Source of the DNA: Microbacterium nymphoidis
GTDB taxonomy: Bacteria; Actinomycetota; Actinomycetes; Actinomycetales; Microbacteriaceae
Assembly (NCBI RefSeq): GCF_021044885.1
Contig: NZ_JAJNOD010000008.1
Span: 62,001-126,000 of the forward strand
DNA length: 64,000 nt
Direction: 5' to 3'
How positions within the stretch are numbered: the first letter of the stretch is position 1; every line of letters begins with the position of its first letter. Shown piece after piece: positions 25,553-35,327 of this stretch. The notes beneath the pieces were generated by a model. The model was not told the DNA's origin. It did not search any database and worked only from the letters and a program-made list of their open reading frames with translations. The translations under genes were made by a program, and so were the position numbers.

Positions 25553-27637
25553 GTGGTGAATGACACTCGCGATCCCGCCAGTCCCCGACCCAGCGCCAAG
25601 CGCTGGATCCTCGGGGAGCCGTTGACGTCCACGCAGGCGGACGACCAGCTTCTGCCGAAGAAGCTCGCGCTGCCGATCTTCGCCTCCGACGCGCTGAGCT
25701 CGGTCGCCTACGCACCGCAGGAGATCATGATGATCCTGCTGCTGGGCGGCGCCGCGTTCCTTTCGTTCGCCCCCTGGGTCGCCGCGGCGGTCGTCCTGCT
25801 CCTCGTCGTGGTGGTGCTCAGCTACCGCCAGCTGATCCGGGCCTACCCGTCGGGCGGCGGCGACTACGAGGTGGCATCGAAGAATCTCGGCGAGAAGGCC
25901 GGCGTCGTGGTGGCCGCGGCCCTCCTCGTCGACTACGTGCTCACCGTCGCCGTCTCTGTCGCCTCCGGCGTCGACAACATCATCTCCGCGCTCCCGGTGC
26001 TGAACCCCTGGCGCGTCGAACTCGCCATCGGGTTCGTCGTGCTCATCATCCTGATGAACCTCCGCGGCGTGCGCGAGGCCTCGTCGGTCTTCGCCGTTCC
26101 CACCTACATCTTCATCGGCTCGGTCGCCGTGATGATCGTCGTCGGCCTCGCACGCACGGTGCTGGGCGACGCTCCTGTCGCCTCCAGCGCCGACTACACC
26201 TCGCAGGTGCACTCGCTGACCAACGCCGCCGTGGTCCTCCTGGTGCTCCGCGCGTTCTCCTCCGGCTGCTCGGCGCTCACCGGAGTCGAGGCCGTCTCCA
26301 ACGGCGTCCAGGCGTTCCGCCGCCCCAAGATCCGCAACGCCCAGACGACCCTCGCCATCATGGGAACGATCGCGGGATGCCTGTTCGCGGGACTCGTCGC
26401 GCTCGCCCTCATCAGCGGAATCCACTACGCGGAGAACCCGTGCGATCTGCAGGGCTTCGACTGCACGCAGCCGCAGCCGAGCCTCATCGCCCAGCTTGCG
26501 GCCGCCGTCTTCGGCGGCGGGTCGATCCCGTTCTTCATCATCCAGGCCGCCACCGCTTGCGTGCTGCTGCTCGCGGCCAACACCGCGTTCAACGGCTTCC
26601 CCCTCCTCGGCGCCGTCCTCGCCCGCGACGGATACGCGCCGAAGGCGCTGAACACCCGCGGTGACCGCCTGGTGTTCAGCAACGGCATGATCCTGCTCGG
26701 CATCGGGGCGATCACGATCCTGCTGGTGTTCCAGGCGAACCTCACCACGCTGATCCAGCTCTACATCATCGGTGTCTTCGTGTCGTTCACCCTCGGCCAG
26801 ATCGGCATGGTCCGCCACTGGCGCCGCGTCCTGCGCGAGATGCGGGAGGAGCTGCCTGCGGGCAGCGAGCATCAGCGCAGCACCGACTTCACCCGGCACG
26901 AGGCGGTGAAGGGCCTCATCATCAACTCCGCCGGAGCGACGATGACCTCGCTCGTGCTCGTCATCGTGACCATCACGAAGTTCACGCACGGCGCCTGGCT
27001 CGTGTTCCTCGCGATCCCGGTGCTGTCGATCCTGATGATCGGCGTGAGCCGCTACTACCGCGACGTCGAGGCGGAGATCACCGTCACCGACGTCCCCCAC
27101 TTCGGCGCGCAGGGCGACGTCGCGATCGTTCTGGTCAACCGCCTGCAGAAGCCGGTGCTCAAGGCGCTGGACTACGCACTCGCTGCGAACCACCGAACGC
27201 TGCTCGCTGTCCACGTCTCGGCTGATCCGGCCGAGACAGAGCGGCTGCTCGCCGACTGGGATAGCAAGCGGATGCCCGTTCCGCTCACCGTCGTGGAGTC
27301 TCCGTACCGCTTCTATGCGGCTCCGGTGGCGATGTTCATCAAGCAGTTCCGCGAGAAGCACGGGCCGTCGGTGGTCACCGTCTACCTGCCGCAGTACATC
27401 GTCGGGCACTGGTGGGAGAGCGTGCTGCACAACCGCAGGGCCAAGCGGATGGCGCAGCAGCTGATGCTGGTCCACGGCGTCACCATCACCCTGGTCCCCT
27501 GGCTGCTGGACTCGTCGGAGATCATCTACGGCCGCCGCTCACGCGTGATGCCCGGACAGGAGCGCTCCGGCCAGCCCTTCCCCGCCGCAGAACCACGGCG
27601 GGCCACCCGGGCCGGCGGCCCGCCCGATCACAGCTGA
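25553..27637 (+). CDS. KimA-like APC-superfamily potassium transporter
   Basis: A 694-residue protein with about twelve membrane helices (to residue about 490) and a cytoplasmic alpha/beta domain (about 510-660). The N-terminal segment KKLALPIFASDALSSVAYAP and the Usp-like tail are the pattern of KimA (YdaO) of Bacillus, a high-affinity K+/H+ symporter controlled by c-di-AMP. GTG at 25553 or 25556 starts it; the ribosome site is weak. I see no c-di-AMP riboswitch in the leader, which is mostly minisatellite. A complete kdp operon lies 3 kb downstream, so this strain has two K+ uptake routes close together. An amino-acid permease role cannot be excluded. Confidence 0.8.
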   Translation: MVNDTRDPASPRPSAKRWILGEPLTSTQADDQLLPKKLALPIFASDALSSVAYAPQEIMMILLLGGAAFLSFAPWVAAAVVLLLVVVVLSYRQLIRAYPSGGGDYEVASKNLGEKAGVVVAAALLVDYVLTVAVSVASGVDNIISALPVLNPWRVELAIGFVVLIILMNLRGVREASSVFAVPTYIFIGSVAVMIVVGLARTVLGDAPVASSADYTSQVHSLTNAAVVLLVLRAFSSGCSALTGVEAVSNGVQAFRRPKIRNAQTTLAIMGTIAGCLFAGLVALALISGIHYAENPCDLQGFDCTQPQPSLIAQLAAAVFGGGSIPFFIIQAATACVLLLAANTAFNGFPLLGAVLARDGYAPKALNTRGDRLVFSNGMILLGIGAITILLVFQANLTTLIQLYIIGVFVSFTLGQIGMVRHWRRVLREMREELPAGSEHQRSTDFTRHEAVKGLIINSAGATMTSLVLVIVTITKFTHGAWLVFLAIPVLSILMIGVSRYYRDVEAEITVTDVPHFGAQGDVAIVLVNRLQKPVLKALDYALAANHRTLLAVHVSADPAETERLLADWDSKRMPVPLTVVESPYRFYAAPVAMFIKQFREKHGPSVVTVYLPQYIVGHWWESVLHNRRAKRMAQQLMLVHGVTITLVPWLLDSSEIIYGRRSRVMPGQERSGQPFPAAEPRRATRAGGPPDHS

Positions 27638-27755
27638 CCCGCGCCGGTGCACGCATGAGCCCGTCAGAGAACTCATCGCCGAATTCGTGAACCTTTTCCG
27701 TGTGAGCGGACATCTCATCCACAGGGGGTCACTTTTTCGACGATGAGGACAGGAC

Positions 27756-28052
27756 ATGGCACGCGCCCTTCGCCACCCCGCAACGATCATGCTGCTCGTC
27801 GGGCTCGCCGTCCTCGGCCTCGCCCTGTGCTGTCTGGGCGGGAGCGTCGTCTTCACCGCGCTGGCGGAGGACGGGTCGCCTGATCAGCCGCCGGCGGCCG
27901 CCACCGTCTGCGTGATCGTCGGCGCTGTGGCCTTCGTCGTCGGGGTGATCGGAGTGTGCCTCGCCGCACTGGCGTCCCGCCCCGTCGCGCGGCCGCATCG
28001 GACAGCTTCGGACGTGGGCGGCCGGCGCGGCATGTCCGAGCCCACTGCGTAG
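27756..28052 (+). CDS. Small two-helix membrane protein
   Basis: A 98-residue protein with helices at about 10-35 (IMLLVGLAVLGLALCCLGGS) and 48-72 (VCVIVGAVAFVVGVIGVCLA), joined by an acidic loop, and a basic C-terminal tail. GAGGACAGG lies just upstream of the ATG. I do not recognise a family. The next gene starts 32 bases later on the same strand, so both may share a transcript. The 118 bp before it hold no clear signal. Confidence 0.6.
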   Translation: MARALRHPATIMLLVGLAVLGLALCCLGGSVVFTALAEDGSPDQPPAAATVCVIVGAVAFVVGVIGVCLAALASRPVARPHRTASDVGGRRGMSEPTA

Positions 28053-28083
28053 GATGTGAGCGTCAGAGGCGGAGGGGATCGCG

Positions 28084-29091
28084 ATGATGCCGCATCAGGG
28101 AGCACCGGGGTTTTCCCCCGCCACGCCCGGTGACCCGCGCGGAAGCCACCAGCGCCCACTGCGCTTCGGGGGCGCCGGGGTGCTGTCCGCACCGATGCGA
28201 CGAAGCGGGCCCCGCGGGTCGACCGTCGCAACCGCGATCGCCACCGTCCTGATCGTGCTCGCGGGATGCGGTGGAATGTGGGCGGCGTCGGCCACGGCGC
28301 GGGCCAACATGTTCCCCGGCGCACCCCTGGAAGACGTCGCCGCCGCGTTGGGTACACACCTGGACGCCGACGGCGATGCCTGGAGGGACGATCTCGTGCC
28401 CGCACTCGCCGCCCAGTTCACCGACGCCGGCTCACGCCCCGGCGCCGGCGACGCCGCCGCGCTGGACGCGCTGGGCGTCACGCGCAGCACGGAGATCACC
28501 GTGGCGCCGTGGCGCGCGAACGGCGACCTGATCGACAAGGATCGCCCCGCCGATGTGTCGGACGCCTACCTCGCCACGACGCTCACCCTGCCCGACGGAT
28601 CGACCACGGTCCTCAACGCTCAGGGCCTGTTCGTGCGGGCCTTCTACTACGACGGATCCGACCAGCCGGAGCAGTCGCGCGCGGGCGAGGACCCGACGGC
28701 GGTAGCGCCGTGGGCCCTCGGCTCGCTGACCGCGTCCGGCGCGCAGTCCTCCGTCGTCGCCGAGAACGAGAGCTGCTCCGATCCGCTGCAGGCCATGGTC
28801 GCGCTCTCGACGGTTGCACGCACGACCGGCACGCTCGCTTCCCCCTGCGCCCTCGGCGGATCGGCCGTCGCGGTCGCCGCAGGACTCGATGCGGCCGCGA
28901 TCGCGGCGACCTTCCCGGTGCTGGGCGAGTACTCCGAGCTGCCCCAGATTCCCGCGCTGCCCGGCGATCCGGAGGACGTCGGACTCGTGCAGTACCGCTT
29001 CACGGCGGGCGAGCAGAATCTGGTCGCGGTGCTCGTCAGCACGCAGGACTACGGCTGGGCGTTCGTCGGCATCGCCGGGGCGCAGTCATGA
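28084..29091 (+). CDS. Membrane-anchored or lipoprotein hypothetical, partner of the putative metallopeptidase
   Basis: A 335-residue protein. GGAGGGG seven bases upstream supports ATG 28084. After about 45 polar residues comes a hydrophobic stretch ending in a lipobox-like VLAGCGG (Cys near residue 62). If translation began at the in-frame ATG 28195, this would be a perfect lipoprotein signal peptide. The exported part is Ala/Asp-rich without recognised domain; two Cys lie in the C-terminal half. The stop overlaps the junction to the next gene, whose product has a comparable domain layout, so the two probably act together. Confidence 0.65.
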   Translation: MMPHQGAPGFSPATPGDPRGSHQRPLRFGGAGVLSAPMRRSGPRGSTVATAIATVLIVLAGCGGMWAASATARANMFPGAPLEDVAAALGTHLDADGDAWRDDLVPALAAQFTDAGSRPGAGDAAALDALGVTRSTEITVAPWRANGDLIDKDRPADVSDAYLATTLTLPDGSTTVLNAQGLFVRAFYYDGSDQPEQSRAGEDPTAVAPWALGSLTASGAQSSVVAENESCSDPLQAMVALSTVARTTGTLASPCALGGSAVAVAAGLDAAAIAATFPVLGEYSELPQIPALPGDPEDVGLVQYRFTAGEQNLVAVLVSTQDYGWAFVGIAGAQS

Positions 29092-29104
29092 CGGGGGTGC
29101 GGTC

Positions 29105-30382
29105 GTGAAGGGCGGCGCGAAGACGGTGTGGGCCGGGGCCGGCGTGATCGCGCTGGCGATCGCCGGTGCGTTCACCGCGATCACCTGGCCCCACGAGGTC
29201 GAAACCGGAACGGTCGCCGAGGTCCCGGGAATCGTCGCCACCCAGCCCCCGCTGGTTCCCGAGCGTGATCCGTCCAGCGACGAGCGCCACCAGAGCATAT
29301 GGGACGGAATGAACCAGGCGATGCTCGCCAAAGACCGCGACGCCTTCCTCTCGCACACCACTGGTGAAGCCACCACACAGCTGGCCACCTGGTGGGACGG
29401 CACCAGCACGATCGGCTGGGACGTCGCGGCGATTTCACCGTGGGACGACTACACCGTGATCCTCGGCGCCCAGCTTGCCTTCGCCGCCCACCCGGAGCGC
29501 GGCAGCGGCGCCGACGATGCCGGACTCCAGCTGATCCAGGGGTTCTACTACGACGTCGAGTGGGATGGCGACCTGATCTCGTCGATCACCCCCTACACCG
29601 AGCCGATGCCGTGGGACGAAGGACCACTGTACGCGGCCCGGTCGGAGCACGTGGTGCTGTTCGGCGCGGCCGACGAGCAGGCCCTGGTCGACGCCAATCT
29701 CGCGCAGGCCGAAGCGTCGGCGCAGATGGCGCTGAGCGAGGTCCGCAAGCTCGGCGGCGACGTTCCGATGGACGGGTTCGTGGCCGCGATCACCGATGAC
29801 TCCGCGCGGCTCTCGCGCTGGCAGTTCGGCGGCGGCCAGCAGTGGGACATGGACGTGGCCGGATTCGCCATGCCGACCTATCGGCCACCGTCCCCGGCGC
29901 CCTGGCTGGACCCGCGCATCGCCACCGGGGATGCCAGCAGCGGCACGATCGTGGCTGTGGGTCCGCTGAGCGCCGACCAGCGATCGGAGACGTTGACACA
30001 TGAGTTCCTGCACGCCCTGCACCTGACCGCGGCGCCGACCAGCGAGAGCCAGCCGTCTGTGGCCGTCATGGAGGGTTTCGCCGAGTGGGCCACGGCCGAT
30101 TCGGGCGCCGACGATTTCACCTACCGCCGCCCCGAGGTCAAGGATGCCGTCGCCCGCGCGGGAACGGAAGCCTTCTCCGACGACGCTCTGCGTGCATCAG
30201 ACGCGTGGCTGGGATACGGCGCTGCGGGGTCGGTCTACGGCTTCGTGCAGGCGAGCGGGGGCGACGCCTGGCGGCTCGCGGTGGATGCGCAGCGCTCCGG
30301 TGCGGACCTCTTCACGGTGGCGCAGGCGCAGAATCCAGCTCTCACCCCAGACGCCTGGCAGGCGTGGGTCGCAGCGCAATAG
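29105..30382 (+). CDS. Membrane-anchored putative zinc metallopeptidase (gluzincin-like)
   Basis: A 425-residue protein starting at a GTG 13 bases after the previous stop. One N-terminal membrane helix (about 8-26) leaves the rest outside. Residues 299-303 are HEFLH, an HExxH zinc motif, and 20 residues later EGFAEW supplies Glu323, which fits the third ligand of gluzincins such as M1 peptidases (NEGFA). The N-terminal half (residues 50-240) resembles a nuclear-transport-factor-like domain but I am not certain. No propeptide or known M-family could be named. The upstream gene encodes its likely partner. Confidence 0.7.
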   Translation: MKGGAKTVWAGAGVIALAIAGAFTAITWPHEVETGTVAEVPGIVATQPPLVPERDPSSDERHQSIWDGMNQAMLAKDRDAFLSHTTGEATTQLATWWDGTSTIGWDVAAISPWDDYTVILGAQLAFAAHPERGSGADDAGLQLIQGFYYDVEWDGDLISSITPYTEPMPWDEGPLYAARSEHVVLFGAADEQALVDANLAQAEASAQMALSEVRKLGGDVPMDGFVAAITDDSARLSRWQFGGGQQWDMDVAGFAMPTYRPPSPAPWLDPRIATGDASSGTIVAVGPLSADQRSETLTHEFLHALHLTAAPTSESQPSVAVMEGFAEWATADSGADDFTYRRPEVKDAVARAGTEAFSDDALRASDAWLGYGAAGSVYGFVQASGGDAWRLAVDAQRSGADLFTVAQAQNPALTPDAWQAWVAAQ

Positions 30383-30471
30383 CCACCCCGCGCAGGCCGC
30401 CCGCGACGCGCACATCACGAGGCGCGGTGCGTCGGGTCTCCGGCCGTGCAGCGACGAGCTGAGCGCTCCGT

Positions 30472-30527
30472 GTGAGGGACCCGTCAGGGATCCGGGCGCT
30501 GCCGTGTGGATTCCGTGAGGGCCCCGT
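30472..30527. promoter_or_regulatory. Direct repeats upstream of the kdp operon, candidate KdpE sites
   Basis: GTGAGGGACCCGT (30472-30484) and GTGAGGGCCCCGT (30515-30527) match at 12 of 13 bases, 43 bp apart, about 60-115 bp before the first kdp ORF. A KdpE role is inferred from position only. Confidence 0.45.
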
Positions 30528-30585
30528 GCACCGTGCATGAGAGGGCGGAAGCATCGAAGCATCCGTTCCGATTCAAAGGAAGATC

Positions 30586-30669
30586 ATGCTCGATGTCTTC
30601 TCCGTCCTGCTGACGCTCGCGTGCTTCGCGCTCGTCGCTGTGGTCGCGCGATTGGTGGAGAAGCGATGA
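30586..30669 (+). CDS. 27-residue membrane peptide at the head of the kdp operon
   Basis: A single-helix ORF beginning MLDVFSVLLTLACFALV and ending VARLVEKR. It has its own AAAGGAAG ribosome site five bases before the ATG. Its stop overlaps the kdpF start by four bases (ATGA). It resembles KdpF in size and topology but not in sequence. I have an impression that similar short ORFs precede kdpF in other actinobacteria, but cannot verify it here. It may be a second small subunit or stabiliser of the KdpABC complex. Confidence 0.7.
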   Translation: MLDVFSVLLTLACFALVAVVARLVEKR

Positions 30670-30755
30670 TCGCCCTCTCCGCGATCGCCGCCGTCCTCGC
30701 CGTCGCCGCGCTCGTCTACCTCGTCGTCGCGCTGTGGAAGCCGGAGCGCTTCTGA
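30666..30755 (+). CDS. kdpF: KdpF, small subunit of the K+-ATPase
   Basis: A 29-residue single-helix protein with the typical end ([14 protein letters not shown]). KdpF stabilises the KdpABC complex and binds lipid-side of KdpA. Start and stop overlap its neighbours on both sides: ATGA with the 27-residue ORF and TGATG with a 20-residue ORF that leads into kdpA. It is normally missed by gene callers because of its length. Confidence 0.92.
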   Translation: MIALSAIAAVLAVAALVYLVVALWKPERF

Positions 30756-30817
30756 TGATGATCCTGCCGCCGCGCACCCTCGTCGTCCCCCGCACCCTCA
30801 CGCCGGAGCTCAGCTGA
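30755..30817 (+). CDS. 20-residue junction ORF between kdpF and kdpA
   Basis: [20 protein letters not shown]. Its ATG shares one base with the kdpF stop and its stop shares one base with the kdpA ATG. The bases before its stop (CCGGAGCTCAGCTGA) match the kdpF end 62 bp upstream (CCGGAGCGCTTCTGA) at 12 of 15 positions, so it looks like a duplicated gene end. It would hand ribosomes from kdpF to kdpA by termination-reinitiation. A functional peptide is not claimed. Confidence 0.5.
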   Translation: MMILPPRTLVVPRTLTPELS

Positions 30818-32493
30818 TGCCCGCCACCGCCGCCGCCATCGTGCAGGCGCTCGCCCTCGTCGCCCTTCTCGTCATCACCCACCGGCCCATGGGCGATCTG
30901 CTGGCTCGGGTCTACACCGCACGGCGCCACCTGCGCATCGAGCGCGGCACCTACAAGCTGCTCGGTGTGGACGGCGACGCCCAGCAGTCGTGGCCGATGT
31001 ATCTGCGCGGAGTGCTGGCCTTCTCCGTCGTCGGCATGCTGCTCGTCTACCTGCTGCAGCGGACGCAACAGTGGCTTCCCGCGTCGCTGGGGCTTCCCGC
31101 CGTCTCCGAGCCCATCGCTTTCAACACCGCAGCATCGTTCGTCGCCAACACGAACTGGCAGTCCTACTCCCCCGAGGCGACGGTCGGATACGTCGTCCAG
31201 GCGTGCGGACTCGCGGTGCAGAACTTCGTGTCCGCCGCCGTCGGCATCGCCGTGGCGGTCGCCCTCGTGCGTGGATTCGCCGCACGCGGCACCGGAGTGA
31301 TCGGCAACTTCTGGGTCGACCTCATCCGCGGCACCTATCGGGTGCTGCTGCCGATCTCCGTCATCGGCGCCACGATCCTCATCGCGGGCGGCGTCATCGA
31401 GAACCTCACCGCCGTCACCACCGCACAGACCCTCGCCGGCGCGACACAGTCCATCCCCGGCGGCCCGGTCGCCTCCCAGGAGGTCATCAAGCTCCTGGGC
31501 ACCAACGGCGGCGGCTTCTTCAACGCCAACTCCGCCCACCCGTTCGAGAACCCGGCACCGTGGACCAACCTCTTCGAGTGCTTCCTGATCCTCCTGATCC
31601 CGTTCGCGCTCCCCCGCACCTTCGGCGTGATGGTCGGCGATCGCCGCCAGGGCTACGCGATCACCGCGGCGATGGCCACGATCTTCGTCGTGTCGCTCGT
31701 CGCGCTGTCGCTGCTCGAAGCGGGTGCCGCAGGTACCGCACCGCAGCTTGCGGGAGGGGCGATGGAGGGCAAGGAGACCCGCTTCGGCATCTTCGGCTCC
31801 ACCCTGTTCTCCTCCGCCGCCACCCTCACCTCCACCGGTGCCGTCAACGCCATGCACGACTCGTACACGGCCCTCGGCGGCATGATGCCGATGCTGAACA
31901 TGATGCTCGGCGAGATCGCGCCCGGCGGAGTCGGCTCCGGACTCTACGGCATGCTCGTGATCGCCGTCATCGCGGTGTTCGTCGGCGGGCTGCTCATCGG
32001 CCGCACCCCGGAGTACCTCGGCAAGCGCCTCGGACCGCAGGAGGTCACGCTCGCGAGCCTGTACATCCTCGTGGTGCCCACCCTCGTGCTCGCCGGAACC
32101 GCGCTCAGCTTCGCGATCCCCGGCGTGCGGGACGAGATCACGGGATCCGCGATGCTGAACCCGGGTCCCCACGGCCTCAGTGAGGTGCTCTACGCGTTCA
32201 CCTCCGCGGCCAACAACAACGGCTCCGCCTTCGCCGGTCTGACCGCGTCCGGACCGTGGCTGGCCAATGCCCTGGGCGTCGCGATGCTCCTCGGCCGGTT
32301 CATCCCGATCGTGTTCGTGCTCGCCCTCGCCGGAGCCCTTGCCGCGCAGTCCCCCGCTCCGGCGACCGCGGGAACCCTCCCGACCCACCGCCCGCTCTTC
32401 GTGGGCCTCCTGATCGGAGTGGCCGTGATCGTCACCGCGCTGACCTACTTCCCGGTGCTCGCGCTGGGTCCCCTCGCGGAAGGGCTCGCCTGA
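30817..32493 (+). CDS. kdpA: KdpA, potassium-binding and channel subunit of the Kdp ATPase
   Basis: A 558-residue membrane protein, the K+-selective subunit related to SKT channels. The pore and family blocks are complete: [39 protein letters not shown], and the end region [14 protein letters not shown]. About ten membrane helices are predicted. It starts on an ATG overlapping the 20-residue junction ORF; no separate strong ribosome site is present, which fits coupled translation. It is followed by a 100-bp duplicated junction before kdpB. Confidence 0.97.
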   Translation: MPATAAAIVQALALVALLVITHRPMGDLLARVYTARRHLRIERGTYKLLGVDGDAQQSWPMYLRGVLAFSVVGMLLVYLLQRTQQWLPASLGLPAVSEPIAFNTAASFVANTNWQSYSPEATVGYVVQACGLAVQNFVSAAVGIAVAVALVRGFAARGTGVIGNFWVDLIRGTYRVLLPISVIGATILIAGGVIENLTAVTTAQTLAGATQSIPGGPVASQEVIKLLGTNGGGFFNANSAHPFENPAPWTNLFECFLILLIPFALPRTFGVMVGDRRQGYAITAAMATIFVVSLVALSLLEAGAAGTAPQLAGGAMEGKETRFGIFGSTLFSSAATLTSTGAVNAMHDSYTALGGMMPMLNMMLGEIAPGGVGSGLYGMLVIAVIAVFVGGLLIGRTPEYLGKRLGPQEVTLASLYILVVPTLVLAGTALSFAIPGVRDEITGSAMLNPGPHGLSEVLYAFTSAANNNGSAFAGLTASGPWLANALGVAMLLGRFIPIVFVLALAGALAAQSPAPATAGTLPTHRPLFVGLLIGVAVIVTALTYFPVLALGPLAEGLA

Positions 32494-32611
32494 CATGGCC
32501 GTGATCACCGATCCCCGGACACCAACAGCGCACCCGCGCCCCACACCCTCACCGGCACTCACCCCGGAATCCCCCGTGGAAGGACTCTTCTGACATGGCT
32601 GTGATCACCGA
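32471..32611. repeat. 100-bp tandem duplication across the kdpA/kdpB junction
   Basis: Bases 32471-32511 and 32571-32611 match at 35 of 41 positions at an offset of exactly 100 bp. Each copy holds the last kdpA-type codons, GGAAGG, TGACATG and the first six kdpB codons (MAVITD). Confidence 0.85.
32495..32593 (+). CDS. 32-residue chimeric junction ORF between kdpA and kdpB
   Basis: It starts [10 protein letters not shown], identical to the first six residues of KdpB, and ends ESPVEGLF, like the KdpA end (AEGLA). The middle is Pro/Thr/Ala-rich. The ORF is the direct product of the 100-bp tandem duplication of the kdpA stop-SD-kdpB start segment. Spacing TGAcATG and SD GGAAGG are the same on both sides, so ribosomes could pass kdpA, this ORF and kdpB in series. 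No membrane helix; a peptide function is not claimed. Confidence 0.55.
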   Translation: MAVITDPRTPTAHPRPTPSPALTPESPVEGLF

Positions 32612-34715
32612 TCACCCCGCCGCAACGCCTCGTACCGCACCGGCACGCACGTTCAGCGTGCAGCAGGTACGCGCCGCACTTCCCGGCGCCTTCCGGCGAC
32701 TCGACCCGCGCACGCAATGGCGTAACCCGGTCCTGATGCTCGTCTGGGCCGGTGCTGCCTTCACGACGGTGCTGGCCGTCGCGGAGCCGTTCCTCGGTGG
32801 CGACGGCCCCGTCGGCTTCACCGCGGCAATCGCCGCGTGGCTCTGGCTCACGGTCCTGTTCGCCAACCTCGCCGAATCCGTCGCCGAGGGGCGCGGCAAG
32901 GCTCAGGCCGACACACTGCGGCGCACCCGCGCCACCACCACGGCGCGACGCGTGGTGTCACCGGACGCCACGGACCCCGGCGCCTTCGCCACCACCGTCA
33001 CGGAGGTGGCCTCGACGGACCTCAAGGTGGGCGACCGCGTCATCGTCGAGGCCGGTGAGCTGATCCCCGGCGACGGCGACGTCGAGTGGGGCATCGCCAC
33101 CGTCGACGAGTCGGCCATCACGGGAGAGTCCGCCCCGGTCGTGCGCGAATCCGGTGGCGACCGCTCGGCCGTGACCGGAGGCACGCGCGTTCTCAGCGAT
33201 CGCATCGTGGTGCGCATCACCGCGCAGCCGGGCGAGACCTTCGTCGACCGCATGATCGCCCTGGTGGAAGGCGCCGCCCGCCAGCGCACCCCGAACGAGA
33301 TCGCGCTCAACATCCTCCTGGCGAGCCTGTCGTTCGTGTTCGTCGTGGTGGTCATGACACTGAATCCGATCGCATCCGCCGTCACCTCCCCCGTATCGCT
33401 CGCCGTGCTGATCGCGCTCCTCGTCTGCCTCATCCCCACGACCATCGGCGCCCTGCTGAGTGCCATCGGCATCGCCGGAATGGATCGGCTGGTGCAGCGA
33501 AACGTCCTGGCCATGTCGGGGCGGGCCGTCGAGGCGGCCGGAGACGTCACCACGCTCCTGCTCGACAAGACCGGCACGATCACATACGGCAACCGCCGTG
33601 CCGTGCGCTTCATCCCCCTGCCGGGCATCGGCGAGGGCGACCTCGTCCGCACCGCCGCTCTCAGCTCGCTCGCCGACCCCACACCCGAGGGCTCCTCGGT
33701 GGTCGCCCTCGCGGAGCAGCTGGGCGTGCACGCCACGGACGACGGCGAGGCGGCAGTGGTTCCCTTCACCGCGCAGACACGTATGAGCGGCCTGGATCTC
33801 CGCGACGGCACGCGCATCCGCAAGGGAGCCGGCTCCGCGGTGCGCGCCTGGCTGACATCGGAGGGCGTGACGCTCTCCGATACGGCGGACGCGGCGCTCA
33901 CGGAGCACACCGACGCGATCGCCTCCGATGGCGGCACCCCGCTGGCCGTGGCCGTGCTCCGTGCAGACGGCTCGGGGGACGTTCTCGGCGTCATCCACCT
34001 GAAGGACGTCGTCAAGGAAGGACTGCGCGAGCGGTTCGACGAACTGCGAGCCATGGGCATCCGTACGGTGATGGTGACGGGCGACAACCCGCTCACCGCC
34101 CGCGCCATCGCACGCGAGGCCGGCGTCGACGACGTCCTCGCGGAAGCGACACCCGAGAACAAGCTCGAGCTGATCCGGCGGGAGCAAGAGGGCGGCCGCA
34201 TGGTGGCCATGACCGGTGACGGCACCAATGACGCCCCGGCGCTCGCACAGGCCGATGTCGGGGTGGCGATGAACACCGGCACCTCGGCGGCGAAGGAGGC
34301 GGGGAACATGATCGACCTCGACTCCGACCCCACCAAGCTGATCGACATCGTCCGCATCGGCAAGCAGCTGCTCATCACCCGCGGCGCGCTCACCACGTTC
34401 TCGCTGGCCAACGACATCGCCAAGTACTTCGCCATCATCCCCGCGCTGTTCATGACAGCCTTCCCCGGGCTCGCCGCGCTGAACATCATGGGCCTGCACT
34501 CGCCGGCGTCCGCGGTCCTGTCGGCGATCATCTTCAACGCGATCATCATCGTGATCCTCATCCCGCTGGCACTGCGCGGAGTCCGCTACCGTCCCGCGAG
34601 TGCGGCATCGCTCCTGGGCAGGAACCTGCTCGTCTACGGACTCGGCGGCCTGATCGCGCCCTTCATCGGGATCAAGCTGATCGACCTCGTCGTCAGCCTC
34701 ATCCCCGGCTTCTGA
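32595..34715 (+). CDS. kdpB: KdpB, catalytic P-type ATPase subunit
   Basis: A 706-residue P-type ATPase that drives K+ uptake with KdpA. The phosphorylated Asp is Asp324 in [13 protein letters not shown]; the actuator loop is [14 protein letters not shown], the nucleotide and hinge motifs are GGTPLAVAV and [20 protein letters not shown]. Seven or so membrane helices are present. The Ser of the TGES loop is retained (SAITGESAP), the residue phosphorylated for inhibition in E. coli. The start is shared in sequence with the chimeric ORF upstream. Confidence 0.97.
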   Translation: MAVITDHPAATPRTAPARTFSVQQVRAALPGAFRRLDPRTQWRNPVLMLVWAGAAFTTVLAVAEPFLGGDGPVGFTAAIAAWLWLTVLFANLAESVAEGRGKAQADTLRRTRATTTARRVVSPDATDPGAFATTVTEVASTDLKVGDRVIVEAGELIPGDGDVEWGIATVDESAITGESAPVVRESGGDRSAVTGGTRVLSDRIVVRITAQPGETFVDRMIALVEGAARQRTPNEIALNILLASLSFVFVVVVMTLNPIASAVTSPVSLAVLIALLVCLIPTTIGALLSAIGIAGMDRLVQRNVLAMSGRAVEAAGDVTTLLLDKTGTITYGNRRAVRFIPLPGIGEGDLVRTAALSSLADPTPEGSSVVALAEQLGVHATDDGEAAVVPFTAQTRMSGLDLRDGTRIRKGAGSAVRAWLTSEGVTLSDTADAALTEHTDAIASDGGTPLAVAVLRADGSGDVLGVIHLKDVVKEGLRERFDELRAMGIRTVMVTGDNPLTARAIAREAGVDDVLAEATPENKLELIRREQEGGRMVAMTGDGTNDAPALAQADVGVAMNTGTSAAKEAGNMIDLDSDPTKLIDIVRIGKQLLITRGALTTFSLANDIAKYFAIIPALFMTAFPGLAALNIMGLHSPASAVLSAIIFNAIIIVILIPLALRGVRYRPASAASLLGRNLLVYGLGGLIAPFIGIKLIDLVVSLIPGF

Positions 34716-34753
34716 AGCCCCCTCCCACTCTCTGATCCAGAGGAATCTCCACC

Positions 34754-35326
34754 ATGTCTGTTCGCACGACACTTCGTACCCATGCCACTGCGCTCCGGGC
34801 CATGCTCGTCCTCACCGTCATCCTCGGACTCGCCTACCCCGCCCTCATGCTGCTCGTCGGCCTCGCGATGCCCGCCCAGGCGAACGGCTCGCTGGTGCGG
34901 GATGACAACGGGACGGTTGTCGGGTCCGCACTCATCGGCCAGTCCTTCACCGACGAATCGGGCAAGCCCCTGCCGCAGTACTTCCAGTCGCGTCCATCCG
35001 CGTCCGGCTATGACGCACTCGCGTCCGGCGGCAGCAACCTCGGCCCGGAGAACCCGGAGCTCGCCGATGCGATCCGCGATCGACAGGCGAGCGGGGCGAC
35101 GGCGACCGACGCACTGACGGCGTCGGGCTCCGGTCTCGACCCCGATATCTCGCCGGAGAACGCGCTGTCCCAGGTGCCCGGGGTCGCGGCGGCCCGCGGA
35201 CTGGACGAGTCGGTGGTGCGCGAGCTCGTGCGGTCTATGATCAGGCCGAGGGACCTCGGATTCCTCGGCGACGAGCGCGTGAACGTGCTCGAGCTCAACC
35301 GGGCGCTGGACGCGTCGGCACGATAG
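34754..35326 (+). CDS. kdpC: KdpC, accessory subunit of the Kdp ATPase
   Basis: A 190-residue single-pass protein (membrane helix about 18-38: [20 protein letters not shown]). The periplasmic part has the conserved [24 protein letters not shown] and ends with [12 protein letters not shown] as expected. It starts on an ATG with AGAGGA about ten bases upstream. This is the only kdp junction (kdpB/kdpC, 38 bp) that has a normal spacer and no mini-ORF. The stop is TAG. Confidence 0.95.
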   Translation: MSVRTTLRTHATALRAMLVLTVILGLAYPALMLLVGLAMPAQANGSLVRDDNGTVVGSALIGQSFTDESGKPLPQYFQSRPSASGYDALASGGSNLGPENPELADAIRDRQASGATATDALTASGSGLDPDISPENALSQVPGVAAARGLDESVVRELVRSMIRPRDLGFLGDERVNVLELNRALDASAR

Positions 35327-35327
35327 C

